Origin: Fimbriiglobus ruber
GTDB lineage: Bacteria > Planctomycetota > Planctomycetia > Gemmatales > Gemmataceae
Direction of reading: 5' to 3'
DNA length: 64,000 nt
Assembly: GCF_002197845.1 (NCBI RefSeq)
Contig: NZ_NIDE01000014.1
Location: 682,001-746,000 of the forward strand
Positions 35,540 through 44,842 of this stretch are shown here, piece by piece. A program made the translations under genes and the position numbers. The notes under the pieces are model-generated. The model had not been told where the DNA came from, made no database searches, and saw nothing but the letters and a program-made list of their open reading frames with translations. Position 1 is the stretch's first letter, and every line of letters starts with the position of its first letter.

Positions 35540-35602
35540 CATCTGTCGATTCGTAGTTGCTGACATCTTCGCGCTTCTTGTGCCTTTTCGCGGCCACTCT
35601 TC

Positions 35603-37207
35603 TTATTCCACGGACCTTGAACCCTGGTTTTGGTCGTACCAGCGCCGCAAGTCGGCGTCGCAGCGTGCCAGGCCGCGCCGGGTCAGGAACGTGGTCGCCC
35701 CGGCGATGAGTGTGAAGCCGGCCGCCCACGCCCACGTGACACCGCCAGCGAGGGGCGTGTAGCAGAGCGCGGTCGGGACGAAATTCGCCGCCTGGTCCCA
35801 CCCGCCGCGGAACAAAGCCACCACCAGGATCGGCAGCCCGAGCGTCAGTAGCGACGCCAGCCCGTTCGACTGCCCGCCGGTCGCGAAGGCGCGGAAGCCG
35901 ACGGCGAACGTGAACGCCCAGAGTAGAACCCCGCTCGACACGGCCGCCGCCACGTCCCACCACGGGTTCCGTCCGGAGATCCCGAGCGCCAGCCAGAGCA
36001 TCATTGAGGAAAACAGATAACCCCGGCCCCGCCGCCACGCCGCGGCCAGGGACGCGTGCCAGTAGTCGATTCCACGTAATTCGGTGAGCAGGAGCAGTTC
36101 GAGCCGGCGGCAGCGGTCCGGGACGGTCGGGTCCCACAGGCCGAACTGGTACGCGGCCGGGACGGCGGCCAGGACCGCCAGCGCGGTCGCGACCATCGGT
36201 GCCCCGCCCCACCCCTCGAACATCACGAACACCACCCGGCCCATCCACGCCGGCCAGTCGTCGCCGGCCACGATAAAGGCGGCGTAGAGTATGGCGACCC
36301 CGCCCGCGATCCACAGGTTCACACGCCCCGAATACTCCATCACCCGGCGGACCGCCCACCACGAGAGCGGCCGGTTCCCGATCTGTTCAAGCTGGGCCGC
36401 CCTGCTGCTGTCGAGCGGGCGGTAGTGGCGGTCGTGATAGTGCCCCTTGAGTCGAAACGCGGCCCGCAGGCCGGCCGCCCCCATCAAGGCGGCGGCGAAC
36501 AGGTGAAGGTACTCGAACCGCTCCCAGGCCAGCCAGTCGACGCGGTCCGAGGCAAACCAGTACCGGACCACGCCGAACGGGTTCATCGTGTGCAGGAAGA
36601 TGACCCCTTCGAACAGGAACCGGCCGAGGACTTCGGGCAGCTGTTCCAGCCACGCCCGCAGGTTCTCCCCCGCGACCACGCCCACGACGAGGTAGACCAG
36701 GACCGCGGCCAGGCTGCACAACTCCCCGATCCGGCGGACGGCCCGCGGCTCGTACACCCAGGCGGTCAGCGCGAGCCCGGCCGTCGTCCCCCAGACGAAC
36801 GGCATGACCAGGATCGGGATGAGGTCGGCCGGGTCGATGGTGCCGGTGAAGATCAGACCGGCCGCGACCGGGGCGCCCGCGAGCCAGACGAGGGCGAACC
36901 GCGCCACCCCGACCAGTGCCTCGGCCGCGAACACGCCCCGCGGGTGGACCGGGGACGTGAGCAGGAATTCGAGCGCCTGGCTCTTAGGTAATTGCGTCAA
37001 CCGCCACCCAACGAGCGCCGCCCCTTCGACCAGCCCGAGGACGAGAAACAGGTAGCCGACAGTGGTGAGCGCGGCGGACGAGGTGGCGGCCGTCGCCGCG
37101 TAGGTCAGCCCGGCGACCATCAGCACGTGCGACGCCGCGAGCCGCCGAAACGACAGTTGCCGGCCGGGGGCCAGCATCGCGGCGGCGAAGAACGGCTTGA
37201 GCATCAT
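35603..37207 (-). CDS. Multi-spanning membrane protein, ABC-2 permease-like
   Basis: A 534-residue protein with about 11 hydrophobic segments, starting MMLKPFFAAAMLAPGRQLSF. The segment RLTQLPKSQALEFLLTSPVH and PRGVFAAEALVGVARFALVW resembles the cytoplasmic coupling region of ABC-2-type permeases. The C-terminal half repeats the theme (VPDRCRRLELLLLTELRGID). It thus parallels the two-block permease at 30787. No ATPase gene lies beside it. The substrate is unknown. Confidence 0.72.
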   Translation of the reverse strand: MMLKPFFAAAMLAPGRQLSFRRLAASHVLMVAGLTYAATAATSSAALTTVGYLFLVLGLVEGAALVGWRLTQLPKSQALEFLLTSPVHPRGVFAAEALVGVARFALVWLAGAPVAAGLIFTGTIDPADLIPILVMPFVWGTTAGLALTAWVYEPRAVRRIGELCSLAAVLVYLVVGVVAGENLRAWLEQLPEVLGRFLFEGVIFLHTMNPFGVVRYWFASDRVDWLAWERFEYLHLFAAALMGAAGLRAAFRLKGHYHDRHYRPLDSSRAAQLEQIGNRPLSWWAVRRVMEYSGRVNLWIAGGVAILYAAFIVAGDDWPAWMGRVVFVMFEGWGGAPMVATALAVLAAVPAAYQFGLWDPTVPDRCRRLELLLLTELRGIDYWHASLAAAWRRGRGYLFSSMMLWLALGISGRNPWWDVAAAVSSGVLLWAFTFAVGFRAFATGGQSNGLASLLTLGLPILVVALFRGGWDQAANFVPTALCYTPLAGGVTWAWAAGFTLIAGATTFLTRRGLARCDADLRRWYDQNQGSRSVE

Positions 37208-37370
37208 GGGCCGGGTCCGGGGGGCGGAAGGCGGTCGAAGCGGGGCAGTCGCGAAAAGTGTAGTACACGCCGACTGTGCCGGACGGCGTGGTTGCTCTGC
37301 CGAGAATGGATATGCGGGATGGGCGAGATCGACGGGAAAAACCGAGGCTATTCCGAACGCACAGCCCCTA

Positions 37371-38303
37371 CTATCGGAACATCTGCGCTTTCACCTGAGA
37401 TTGGGACGGCTCCGAGGCCGGTATGAACCGGGCTTTACCGGCCGAATCGGTCTTCGCCTTTAACCCCATCGTCTTCAGGATGGCCGCCATAAATTCGATG
37501 CAGCACGGGAAGCGATTCTGGGGAATCGGCGAGAGCGCGCGGGCCAGGATCGGCCGCTCGGCCTCGGGCAACAGGGACAGTTCCGGTTCCGGGCGGACGT
37601 AATTCTTCAGCTGGCCCGGCGCCGTCGGCGGCTGCGGGTACGGGAACGCGCCCGTGCGCAGGACGAAGTACGAGACCGCCAGGCTGAACTGGTCGCTCCG
37701 CTCGGACAGGAAGCCCTGGAACACCTCGGGCGGGCAATACTCGGCCGTCCCGTGCCGCGGGCAAGGGACCGTCGCGCTGGACGTCGGTGTCGCGAGCCCG
37801 TAGTCGGCCAGCCGGGCTTCGTTGTCGATGAGCAGGATGTTGTTCGGCTTGATGTCGCCGTGCTGGAGGCCGACCAGTTTGCCGTCGATCCGGTGGACCC
37901 GGGCGTTCAGGAAGTCGAGTGCCTGGGCCGCCTGATAAAAGTGCAAGCAGAGCTTTTCCGGCTCGATCATCCGGTCGAACTCTTCCACGTACAGTGTGAA
38001 GAGGTCGAGCAACGACGCGTCCGCGAGGTCCATCGCGATCGCGATCGTGCCGGGGAGCGACCAGACCTGGCGGATACGGAGCAGGTTCGGGTGTTCGAGC
38101 GTCTGAATGGCTTGCAGGGAGCGGAGTTCCCGCGACGTCGAGGTCGCGCTCGCGCTTGACATGAACTTGATCGCCATCCGCCCGCCGGTCGGCGTCTCGG
38201 ACTCGAAAACGGACGCGAACGCACCTCTGCCGCGGAGCCGAAGCAACCGGTAGCCGGGGTACGGCACCGCTCCGACTTCCGCGATGAAGCCGAGAGTGGG
38301 CAT
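37371..38303 (-). CDS. Ser/Thr protein kinase-like protein
   Basis: A 310-residue soluble kinase domain without a membrane segment or sensor domain. Motifs visible are the Gly-rich loop GRGAFASVFE, the ATP-binding Lys46 (MAIKF), the catalytic loop QHGDIKPNNILL (D150, K152, N155) and the magnesium motif DYG (D167) in place of DFG. The APE-type segment is CPPEVFQG. HGD replaces HRD, so it lacks the Arg that couples activation-loop phosphorylation to activity. The ATG at 38303 follows the family start. It is likely active, because all three catalytic residues are present. Confidence 0.85.
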   Translation of the reverse strand: MPTLGFIAEVGAVPYPGYRLLRLRGRGAFASVFESETPTGGRMAIKFMSSASATSTSRELRSLQAIQTLEHPNLLRIRQVWSLPGTIAIAMDLADASLLDLFTLYVEEFDRMIEPEKLCLHFYQAAQALDFLNARVHRIDGKLVGLQHGDIKPNNILLIDNEARLADYGLATPTSSATVPCPRHGTAEYCPPEVFQGFLSERSDQFSLAVSYFVLRTGAFPYPQPPTAPGQLKNYVRPEPELSLLPEAERPILARALSPIPQNRFPCCIEFMAAILKTMGLKAKTDSAGKARFIPASEPSQSQVKAQMFR

Positions 38304-38460
38304 TTTTTGAGAGGACGGGGGCGGTGGTCGCAAACCGGTCCTCCTCTCTGGCTGATGATTTATGCTCGGGGTGGGAATCAGCGGGTCCGAGCGTGGAGCG
38401 AGCATTCGGCACGATCGAATTCCGCCGAAACCATAGCACATATTAGCGCGACAGGATTTT

Positions 38461-38955
38461 TTACCGTGGCAAAGTCGAATACGACCAGCAAATCGGTCGG
38501 CCGCCCTGGTACGGCATGACGCCGTGAAACGCCGGTGCGGCCGGGTCGAACACGAGTGGGAGAAAGAACCGATCGCCGTCCCACAATGGAAGTGTCATAA
38601 CCCGTTCGACCGGCACCCATTCCAGAGCGCCCTCCGGATTGCTCGCAAACGGTGTTCCGCTCCAGTGTGTCACGCGAAAGATGAAGCCGAACCAGTCCTC
38701 GCCGTTTTTCCCGAACCCGGGCCAGCTGATCGTCCCGGCCAGATTCAGCTCGTCGCAGGAAATCCCGGCCTCCTCGCGGATCTCGCGGTGGAACCCGGCG
38801 ACCACGTCTTCGTCCCGCTCCAGTTTCCCACCCAGGCCGTTGTACTTCCCGAAATGTGGGTCGTTCGTTCGGGCGTTGCGATGAATGAGCAGCACCTCGC
38901 GGCCGTCCGGCGAGAAGATGTACCCGAGGGTGGCGAGGATGGGGGTGAAAGGCAT
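38461..38955 (-). CDS. Nudix hydrolase (8-oxo-dGTP diphosphatase-like)
   Basis: A 164-residue Nudix enzyme hydrolysing a nucleoside diphosphate-linked substrate. The Nudix box, GKLERDEDVVAGFHREIREE, starts at G43 and ends with AGI at 65. It carries the metal-binding Glu residues of the REIREE motif. The segment before it, NDPHFGKYNGLGGK, is typical of MutT-like 8-oxo-dGTP diphosphatases and related enzymes. The length is normal. It lies downstream of the DUF-like 90-residue gene at 39089 on the same strand, separated by an AT-rich repeat. Confidence 0.9.
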   Translation of the reverse strand: MPFTPILATLGYIFSPDGREVLLIHRNARTNDPHFGKYNGLGGKLERDEDVVAGFHREIREEAGISCDELNLAGTISWPGFGKNGEDWFGFIFRVTHWSGTPFASNPEGALEWVPVERVMTLPLWDGDRFFLPLVFDPAAPAFHGVMPYQGGRPICWSYSTLPR

Positions 38956-38960
38956 AAGCA

Positions 38961-39093
38961 GTTAAAAGTTAAAAGTTAAAAATTAAAAATAGTAGCATTA
39001 ATAAAACACAATCAATCAGCCGTTGCTTTGCACACAACGTGGGTTTACCTTCTTCTTTTTTAACTTTTAATTTTTTAACTTTTAATTTTTAAC
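38961..39093. repeat. AT-rich inverted repeat of GTTAAAA units
   Basis: Short tandem GTTAAAA/GTTAAAAATTAAAAA units at 38961-38990 are mirrored in inverted orientation at 39056-39093. It fills the gap between two minus-strand genes in an otherwise GC-rich setting and overlaps the stop of the upstream gene by a few bases. This is a common type of intergenic repeat. Confidence 0.65.
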
Positions 39094-39361
39094 TTTCTTC
39101 CGGCTCGCGGTGCGCAACCAGGATCGCCTTCACCGCCGCCACGTCGGCCTCGGCCACGCCCTCGCGGCGCTGGTACCGACGCTCCAGCGCGTCCAGGAGC
39201 GTTTCCCACATGTCCCGGCTCACCCGATTCACCTTGGCCCAGTTCTCCCGCCGCTTGAACCGTACCTTGAACACCCACCGCCCGGCGAACCGCTCGACGT
39301 TCACGAACCGGCGCTCGCCGGTCTCCGGGTCGGTGTCGGTCCATTGCACTTCGACGGACAT
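39089..39361 (-). CDS. Small hypothetical protein
   Basis: A 90-residue protein from the ATG at 39361 (MSVEVQWTDTDPETGERRFV). It is a compact, charged beta-then-alpha protein (FAGRWVFKVRFKRRENWAKV, WETLLDALERRYQRREGVAE). I do not recognise the family. It looks conserved in character and is a credible gene. Confidence 0.65.
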   Translation of the reverse strand: MSVEVQWTDTDPETGERRFVNVERFAGRWVFKVRFKRRENWAKVNRVSRDMWETLLDALERRYQRREGVAEADVAAVKAILVAHREPEES

Positions 39362-39481
39362 GGCGGGCCGTGATTTCGAGGTAAGGGTGTCGGGTAGAAT
39401 CAGGATAGTGTTGGTGGGCGGCACGCGAAAGGGCTCCCGCGGTACGCGGGTTGTTGCCGCACCCGGTCACGGACGAACGAC

Positions 39482-40363
39482 ATGCTTTTACTCGACGGCC
39501 ACACTTCGACCGTAACCGCGCTCGCGTTCTCCCCGGACGGGGAATTGCTGGCGAGCGGCGGACGCGACGGTGCGCTCTACCTCCACGACGGCTTCGGCGG
39601 CCGATTCCCGGCCATCCCGCCCGCGGGCGGCACAGCCGTCCACAACGCGGCGTTCGCCCCGAACGGCCGCCGACTCGCGGTCGGCTTGAGCAATACGTGG
39701 CAAGTCTTCGAGGGGACGGACGGCGGCGGGTGGCAGGCGGCGGCCGGGCTGACTGAGCCGAAGGAGACAACGGCGGTCGGGTTCCTCAACGACGACACGC
39801 TGCTGGTCGGGACGGGCGACCGGACGCGGCAGGTGCCGGGCGCCCTGGAATTATGGACGCTGTCGACCCGCAAGCGGCGGAACCCGCGGTTCCCCGAGGG
39901 CGGCGGGGTGCGGTCGATCGCGGCCCACCCGGCGTCGAAGACGCTGGCGTGGGCGAACGGCACCCGGCGGGTGACGGTGACGATGATCGAAAAGCCAGAC
40001 AAGATCGAGCACAACCTCGCGCACACGGCCGCCAGCATCTCGTTCCACCCGAACGGCGAATTTCTGGCCGTGTCGCAGGAGTGGGGCGCGAAGGTTCTCG
40101 ACCTCGCCCGGCGACAGGAACGCCTCCACCTCAAGGGTCACAAGGGGATTGTGCCCTGTGTCGCGTATAGCCCGGACGGCCGAACGCTCGCGACCGGCAG
40201 CTGGGACGGCACGGTCCGCTTCTGGGACGCCGGGACCGGCACCGAGACGGCGTGTTTCCAGTGGGGGATCGGGAAGGTGTTCGCGCTGGCGTACTCGCCC
40301 GACGGCCTCCGCGTCGCGGCCGGCGGCGACCGCGGGACGGTCATGTTGTGGGACGTGGGGTGA
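39482..40363 (+). CDS. WD40 repeat protein, cytoplasmic
   Basis: A 293-residue seven-bladed beta-propeller without a signal peptide. Repeats begin directly (MLLLDGHTSTVTALAFSPDG, DGALYLHDG) and end with HKGIVPCVAYSPDGRTLATG, SWDGTVRFWD and DRGTVMLWDVG. The middle repeats are divergent. The gene starts 121 bases from the divergent 39361 gene. It is a likely scaffold or sensor; no partner is apparent. Confidence 0.88.
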   Translation: MLLLDGHTSTVTALAFSPDGELLASGGRDGALYLHDGFGGRFPAIPPAGGTAVHNAAFAPNGRRLAVGLSNTWQVFEGTDGGGWQAAAGLTEPKETTAVGFLNDDTLLVGTGDRTRQVPGALELWTLSTRKRRNPRFPEGGGVRSIAAHPASKTLAWANGTRRVTVTMIEKPDKIEHNLAHTAASISFHPNGEFLAVSQEWGAKVLDLARRQERLHLKGHKGIVPCVAYSPDGRTLATGSWDGTVRFWDAGTGTETACFQWGIGKVFALAYSPDGLRVAAGGDRGTVMLWDVG

Positions 40364-40875
40364 GACGGCCGACCGGGTGAAATCCCGCTAATGCGCGCTT
40401 TTTAAGGCGTTTTTGCGTGTCGGAGGTGGTGAAATGCCGTGAGTTCGAGTGACACCGCGTTGTCAATCCGTCGGCACGCTTGAAAATCCCTGTGAAAACG
40501 AGCGATCGCGACGGCTCAACCAGGCACTCGGTTTGGGGTTCGGCAGTGGGATCCCCTCGGGCCTGAGTGGGAAGATCGGGTGGGTTTCCACTCGCACTGT
40601 GCGGTTTTTTTTTGACGCAACTGTTTAATTAGTAATAACTTTCACTACGGATCGTTGGCCGGACTCGGTCACGGGGCCGTTCATGATCGGCCTTGAGGGA
40701 CCGCAAAAAAGATCCCTACGCGGTACATCGCTCCGAGAACTCCACCGACAAAACCCAGTTGACGTTACAAAATGCCTGAGAAATGGCGCGCCAGAGAGAC
40801 TTCACCCGGCCGACCTGGACCGGGCCGCTCGCCTTCATGGCTTTGCCAGGAGTAGATCAACCACCCCGCACCCGC
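40364..40875. other. Gap at the left edge of the AT-rich island
   Basis: No credible gene. A short hairpin (CGCA/TGCG) followed by nine T at about 40596-40615 could end transcription from the WD40 gene. Base composition shifts from GC-rich to AT-rich across this gap and marks the island boundary. Confidence 0.45.
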
Positions 40876-41841
40876 TCAACTCTCTGAAAATACTGCCGTA
40901 TATTTCCAGATGCGTGCAATACCTGTAGTTGTTTCGCGGGAGTAGGATAATGAGAACGGAAAAAGAATACTGCAAGGCATACTTTTGCCCTCCCATAAAT
41001 AAAAAAGGGCGAATCCTAAAAGCTGAGGTTTAGTAGCAAGAGGGCAAAGATACAAATTTGTCATATGACCTTTTCGGGCCAGGTTTAAGGTAATCTCTTG
41101 TAAAACCGAGGCGGTCGCGAAAGGGTCATTAGCGGGAGCAAAAAAACAATTTGATTCATCTATAAGTTGTGATCCTACGGCCTCTTCTGCTTGGTATGCG
41201 CGAAGAACATTTTCTTGATACATATCAGCCCTTAACGAAGGGAGACCGAATAGTTGAATCTTTTTTGCTTCTTCCTTGAATTCAGCAACTTCAGCAATTA
41301 ATTTGTGATCGTATCCGGATCCTATTATAAGTATGTCTTTCGAAGTGTCATGAGTATGGGTGCCTTCATAGCCTATCACTTGTCTGACGTCAACAACGAC
41401 TTCATCTGAAAATCGTGTCTGTTCACCTTTTGTATACCGCGTCGGCTCGGAGTAGATAAAGTCTACTGTCTTTATGCATTTTTGCTGTAGCCACCTTAGC
41501 AAAAACAAAAGATAGGGCCTGATGAAACCTGTAATATCTATGCATATGCGCTTGCTGGAGGCGTCCAACGGCAGATTTTTCCAAAAAGCTTGTATGAAAT
41601 CTGCTTCATTGCGCAGATCGCACGCGAAGTACGTGTCTGTCGGATACTCACTAGGCGAATAATCGTATTCTGGGAAAATGATCCAGTATTTTTGCAACGC
41701 AGAAACATTCTTATATACGGCAGAGACGCGGTCGGCTGAAGAATAAGCGGAAATAAAGATATCCCACTGGCAAGAAGCGGGCCAGGGCAACATGAGTGGG
41801 ATCTCACTTTTGTAAAAATACGTATAATCAATCTTGCTCAT
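40876..41841 (-). CDS. Third protein of the PRTase-ATPase cassette, with an IDITGF motif
   Basis: A 321-residue protein beginning MSKIDYTYFYKSEIP. It has two Rossmann-like halves: an N-terminal one with CQWDIFISAYSSADRVSAVY (a TIR-like or nucleotide-binding opening) and the strong motif RICIDITGFIRPYLLFLLRW at about residues 98-117. The second half has DILIIGSGYDHKLIAEVAEF and later LYLCPLATKPQLLGFALFYL. I do not know a named family. Its ATG overlaps the end of the ATPase gene by 14 bases, so the two are translationally coupled. The AT-rich codon use matches its partners, not the host. It appears intact. Confidence 0.75.
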   Translation of the reverse strand: MSKIDYTYFYKSEIPLMLPWPASCQWDIFISAYSSADRVSAVYKNVSALQKYWIIFPEYDYSPSEYPTDTYFACDLRNEADFIQAFWKNLPLDASSKRICIDITGFIRPYLLFLLRWLQQKCIKTVDFIYSEPTRYTKGEQTRFSDEVVVDVRQVIGYEGTHTHDTSKDILIIGSGYDHKLIAEVAEFKEEAKKIQLFGLPSLRADMYQENVLRAYQAEEAVGSQLIDESNCFFAPANDPFATASVLQEITLNLARKGHMTNLYLCPLATKPQLLGFALFYLWEGKSMPCSILFPFSLSYSRETTTGIARIWKYTAVFSES

Positions 41842-42592
41842 CAGACCATAGTCCTGGTTGGTGCGACTTTAGTCGCTTGCTTTTAACAAACGGCGGAGAC
41901 ATTAGCGACGATCGATTTGCTATAACCGCATCAAACTGCGACGATTGATCCTTGTCAAATATGGCATCTATCTCATTGGGGCTTAAGCTTAGAACCCCGC
42001 GTCGGTAAACTGCCAAATCCCATTTTGGCGAAAGCATGAGATTGATCTGAAGGTGCATATCTAATCTATCAGAGCTTCTGTCTTTTCTAGATGCTACACG
42101 AACAAGCAGCGACCATTTTTGTGCAATGCCGATAAAATACCTTGCCCGATCATCGGCTTGAGGAACATCGCAACTGAAGGATGTGCAAGAGCATTCTACG
42201 GGTTTGTCTGAAAAACGATTCGTTCTCAATAGTGTCCCAAGACGGCCCATAGCATCGAGCGTGTGCCTCCCGTTGGGACCCATCATGCGAGCATCACCAA
42301 AAAACCATTCCGATCCCTCTGTCACGCCTAAGAGTTGCGACTTCATTGAGATTGGAACATTTCTATCCTTAAAAGGTTGCTCACCGTTGAAAATCGCCCA
42401 AGAAACAATGTATTTGAGCAATACGAGTAGATTCCTGGGAGTCCCCATCGACATTCTAATGAAAGTATCGATGCCGTAGTAATCTTGTTGCCGTCCACAT
42501 TCTCTGAATAATTGCGACAATAAATCATCTTTAAATTGTTGCAGTGTATTTGAATACCGTTTTGCTTTATTGGCCGGTCCATTTGCCGCTAA
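41828..42592 (-). pseudogene. C-terminal part of the island ATPase, severed by an IS
   Basis: Reading begins at the insertion junction (TTA, 42592-42590, then AANGPANKAKRYSNTLQQ) and continues to the stop at 41828: 253 residues, or 254 counting the duplicated Leu at the junction. Content includes FIRMSMGTPRNLLVLLKYIV, the typical helical lid and sensor region of ORC/Cdc6-like and STAND ATPases, then a winged-helix-like C-terminus (WFFGDARMMGPNGRHTLDAM). It rejoins in frame with 43544-44842 when the IS (42593-43543) and one TAA copy are removed. It could be translated from an internal TTG at 42520, but it would lack the P-loop. Confidence 0.82.
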
Positions 42593-43543
42593 GAGCCTGT
42601 CCGGGAAGACTATTTTGATGCAACTCTATATTTAAACGGGGGATAACGCTCTTGTGGATCCATGCGATTGAGGATCAGCTGGATTGACCGCACACGAATC
42701 ATGGATTCGCTGGAACTATTCAGTCGCTCATAATTACGACTTAACCGCCGGGCCCGCCCGAGCCACCCGAACGTCCGCTCGACGACCCACCGCTTGGGTA
42801 ACAGGGTGAACCCCTTTACCCCGTCCGGTCGGCGGACGATGACGAGTTCCCATCCGAGTTCCGGGTGGCCGTCTTTCCACCCGTTCAGGGCATGGTTGTG
42901 GTACTTCCCGTCGGCCCACACGACCTTCAATCGCGGGTACGCGTCACGGTCCAAGGATTCGAGTACGGTGGGGGCCGCGGCCGCGTCGTCGACGTGCCCG
43001 GCGGTCACCGCCACGACCATCAGCAGGCCCAGCGTATCGACCACGATCGACCGCTTCCGGCCCTGGATTTTCTTGCCCGCATCGTACCCGTTCCCGCCCG
43101 CGTGTTCGGTCCCTTTGACCGACTGGCTGTCGATGCTCGCGGCACTCGGGGTCCGCTCGTGACTCGGGGCGTGGACTTCCCGATACCCCTCCCGGAGGAC
43201 ATCCAGGAGTTCTTGCCAGGTGCCATCGTCCCGCCACTGGGCGAAGTATTCGTACACCGTACTCTTGGCCGGGAAGTCGTGCGGGAGCATCGACCACTGA
43301 CACCCCGACCGGTTCACGTACACGATCGCGTTCAGCACCTCCCGGAGGTCCACCGACCGGGGGCGTCCTCCGGGTCGGGCGGCCGGCAGGACGACCTGGA
43401 TGATCTCCCATTGGAGGTCGGTCAAATCGGTCGGATACGGTTTGCGAACGGTCGCATCCATGACTTCGCTCCTCGAGTACGAAGGAGCGACTAACTTACA
43501 AGAGACGCACAACTTACAGCAAGGTCACTTTTCGGACAGCCTC
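42593..43543. mobile_element. IS5-family insertion sequence, 951 bp
   Basis: The ends are imperfect inverted repeats: GAGCCTGTCCGGGAAG at the left and its near complement (GAGGCTGTCCGAAAAG, read from the right). TAA flanks both sides (42590-42592 and 43544-43546), a 3-bp target duplication typical of the IS5 subgroups that favour TNA. It carries one transposase gene and interrupts the ATPase gene of the cassette. It is GC-rich in an AT-rich island, so it came from the host genome pool. Confidence 0.92.
42610..43461 (-). CDS. IS5-family transposase
   Basis: A 283-residue DDE transposase. The N-terminal helix-turn-helix part, PYPTDLTDLQWEIIQVVLPA, is the family signature, followed by VYEYFAQWRDDGTWQELLDV. 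The DDE residues appear as IDSQSVKGTEH (first Asp), VVWADGKYHNHAL (second Asp) and WVVERTFGWLGRARRLSRNY (Glu). The ATG at 43461 is preferred over an upstream ATG at 43512 because the family starts at MDATVRKPYP. The frame is complete, so the element may still be active. Confidence 0.93.
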   Translation of the reverse strand: MDATVRKPYPTDLTDLQWEIIQVVLPAARPGGRPRSVDLREVLNAIVYVNRSGCQWSMLPHDFPAKSTVYEYFAQWRDDGTWQELLDVLREGYREVHAPSHERTPSAASIDSQSVKGTEHAGGNGYDAGKKIQGRKRSIVVDTLGLLMVVAVTAGHVDDAAAAPTVLESLDRDAYPRLKVVWADGKYHNHALNGWKDGHPELGWELVIVRRPDGVKGFTLLPKRWVVERTFGWLGRARRLSRNYERLNSSSESMIRVRSIQLILNRMDPQERYPPFKYRVASK

Positions 43544-44842
43544 TAAGAGGCAATCTCCTTGTATAGCCACGGCCGCTGTCTTCAGATTTCTTCGAGCTGC
43601 CCAGTCTCTATAAAGCAGAAAGATGTTTAGTTTTTCCAGAAGCGGATATTGAGGGCACCGCAAGCAGTTTACGGCATATGTTATATCGTCTTCGCTTGTA
43701 ATACCGGGCGATGTGCGATTTGCAACGGCTTTCTTTAGATGGTTAAGCAGAGATTCGAAATATGGCCTCTCTTTATCCTTATACTTCTCCGAAATAAATT
43801 TGGTTTCGGCTTGCGCAAATTTTGATGCTGGATAAGTCTCAAACCAATCATTAAGCAAGGCAGCAGCCGTATCTATAGGAGCCATGCGTGCGGACAAATA
43901 CCCATATTCGTGCAGTCTTTTTGCTATCAGCCTTTTTGCAAATAATTCATACCGATCGCTTGAGCGCATCCACTCATCTAACCACACGGTTTCAAATTCC
44001 GAGCCTTCCTTGTTTTCTTCATCGGCACTATAGGTACGATACGTTTTAACCCCGTATAGTTTCGCACCTACTTTAAACGAGCAAGGCGGCTCTTTTTCCC
44101 TAATTAACGTGTTAATATATTTTTGCTGTTCTTCGGATAGATTTTCAAGTTCATCGATTAGAAAAACAAAAAGACACTCTTTCAGGCAAGGGAAGCACGA
44201 TGCTACAACGCGAGGAATGCCAAATACGAGTTTTCCCCTGGTTGAGCGAATAATAACGTCCAGTGCGCCCGTTATCGCACAGTTATTTACTTGATGATCT
44301 ATGCCGTTTTGTATATTATTTAGCAATTTCCCTAATTGTTCTAGTGTTTCCGGCTGGGCTTCGGATTGGGCTTCAAATAACTGCCAAATTCGGCTGCATG
44401 CTTCGGCCTCTCCTGCTTGCAACTCTGATGAGTCACGCAGTGCGTCTCTGACTATTCCGATTACAATCTGAGCAAGCCATATGTCCATGTAATATGAAAA
44501 TATTCCGGCCCATGCCTCGGGGGAGCGACCTTTATCTTGGAAACGGCCCGAATTTAGGCCGCCACATCGCATATAAATGCCGAGGTATCGATCCGCAAGA
44601 ATTCCATCAATTATAGACTGTGGATGTCTTATTTTTTGAAGTGAATACGATAAATATCGCATCAAGTGCGTTTTGCCACTCCCTTTGCCGCCCAGTATTA
44701 ACATTGGCATCGCCGACAATGGCTTTGTGAGTTTTGCAAAGCCTCCGTCATCCTGAATATCGACCCAGTAATCGCTGATTTGTTGGTCCGAAAAATCCAC
44801 AGCTTTCGTAATATTAAAAGGATTGATTTGCTCACCTTTCAT
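43544..44842 (-). pseudogene. N-terminal part of the island P-loop ATPase, severed by an IS
   Basis: 433 codons to the IS junction. The Walker A GGKGSGKTHLMRYLSYSLQK begins at about residue 51. Walker B is LFVFLIDELENLSEEQQKYI, with D230 and E231. The layout is that of ORC/Cdc6-like or STAND-type AAA ATPases found in bacterial conflict systems. The start ATG at 44842 overlaps the phosphoribosyltransferase stop (ATGA, 44839-44842); an ATG at 44854 is an alternative. The frame runs 10 more codons into the IS before a stop. Joined to 41828-42592 it gives about 686 residues. Confidence 0.85.

Noticed and set aside
40683-40928. 81-residue plus-strand frame at the island edge
   Set aside because: No family resemblance, no ribosome-binding site, and it overlaps the end of a well-supported gene on the other strand.
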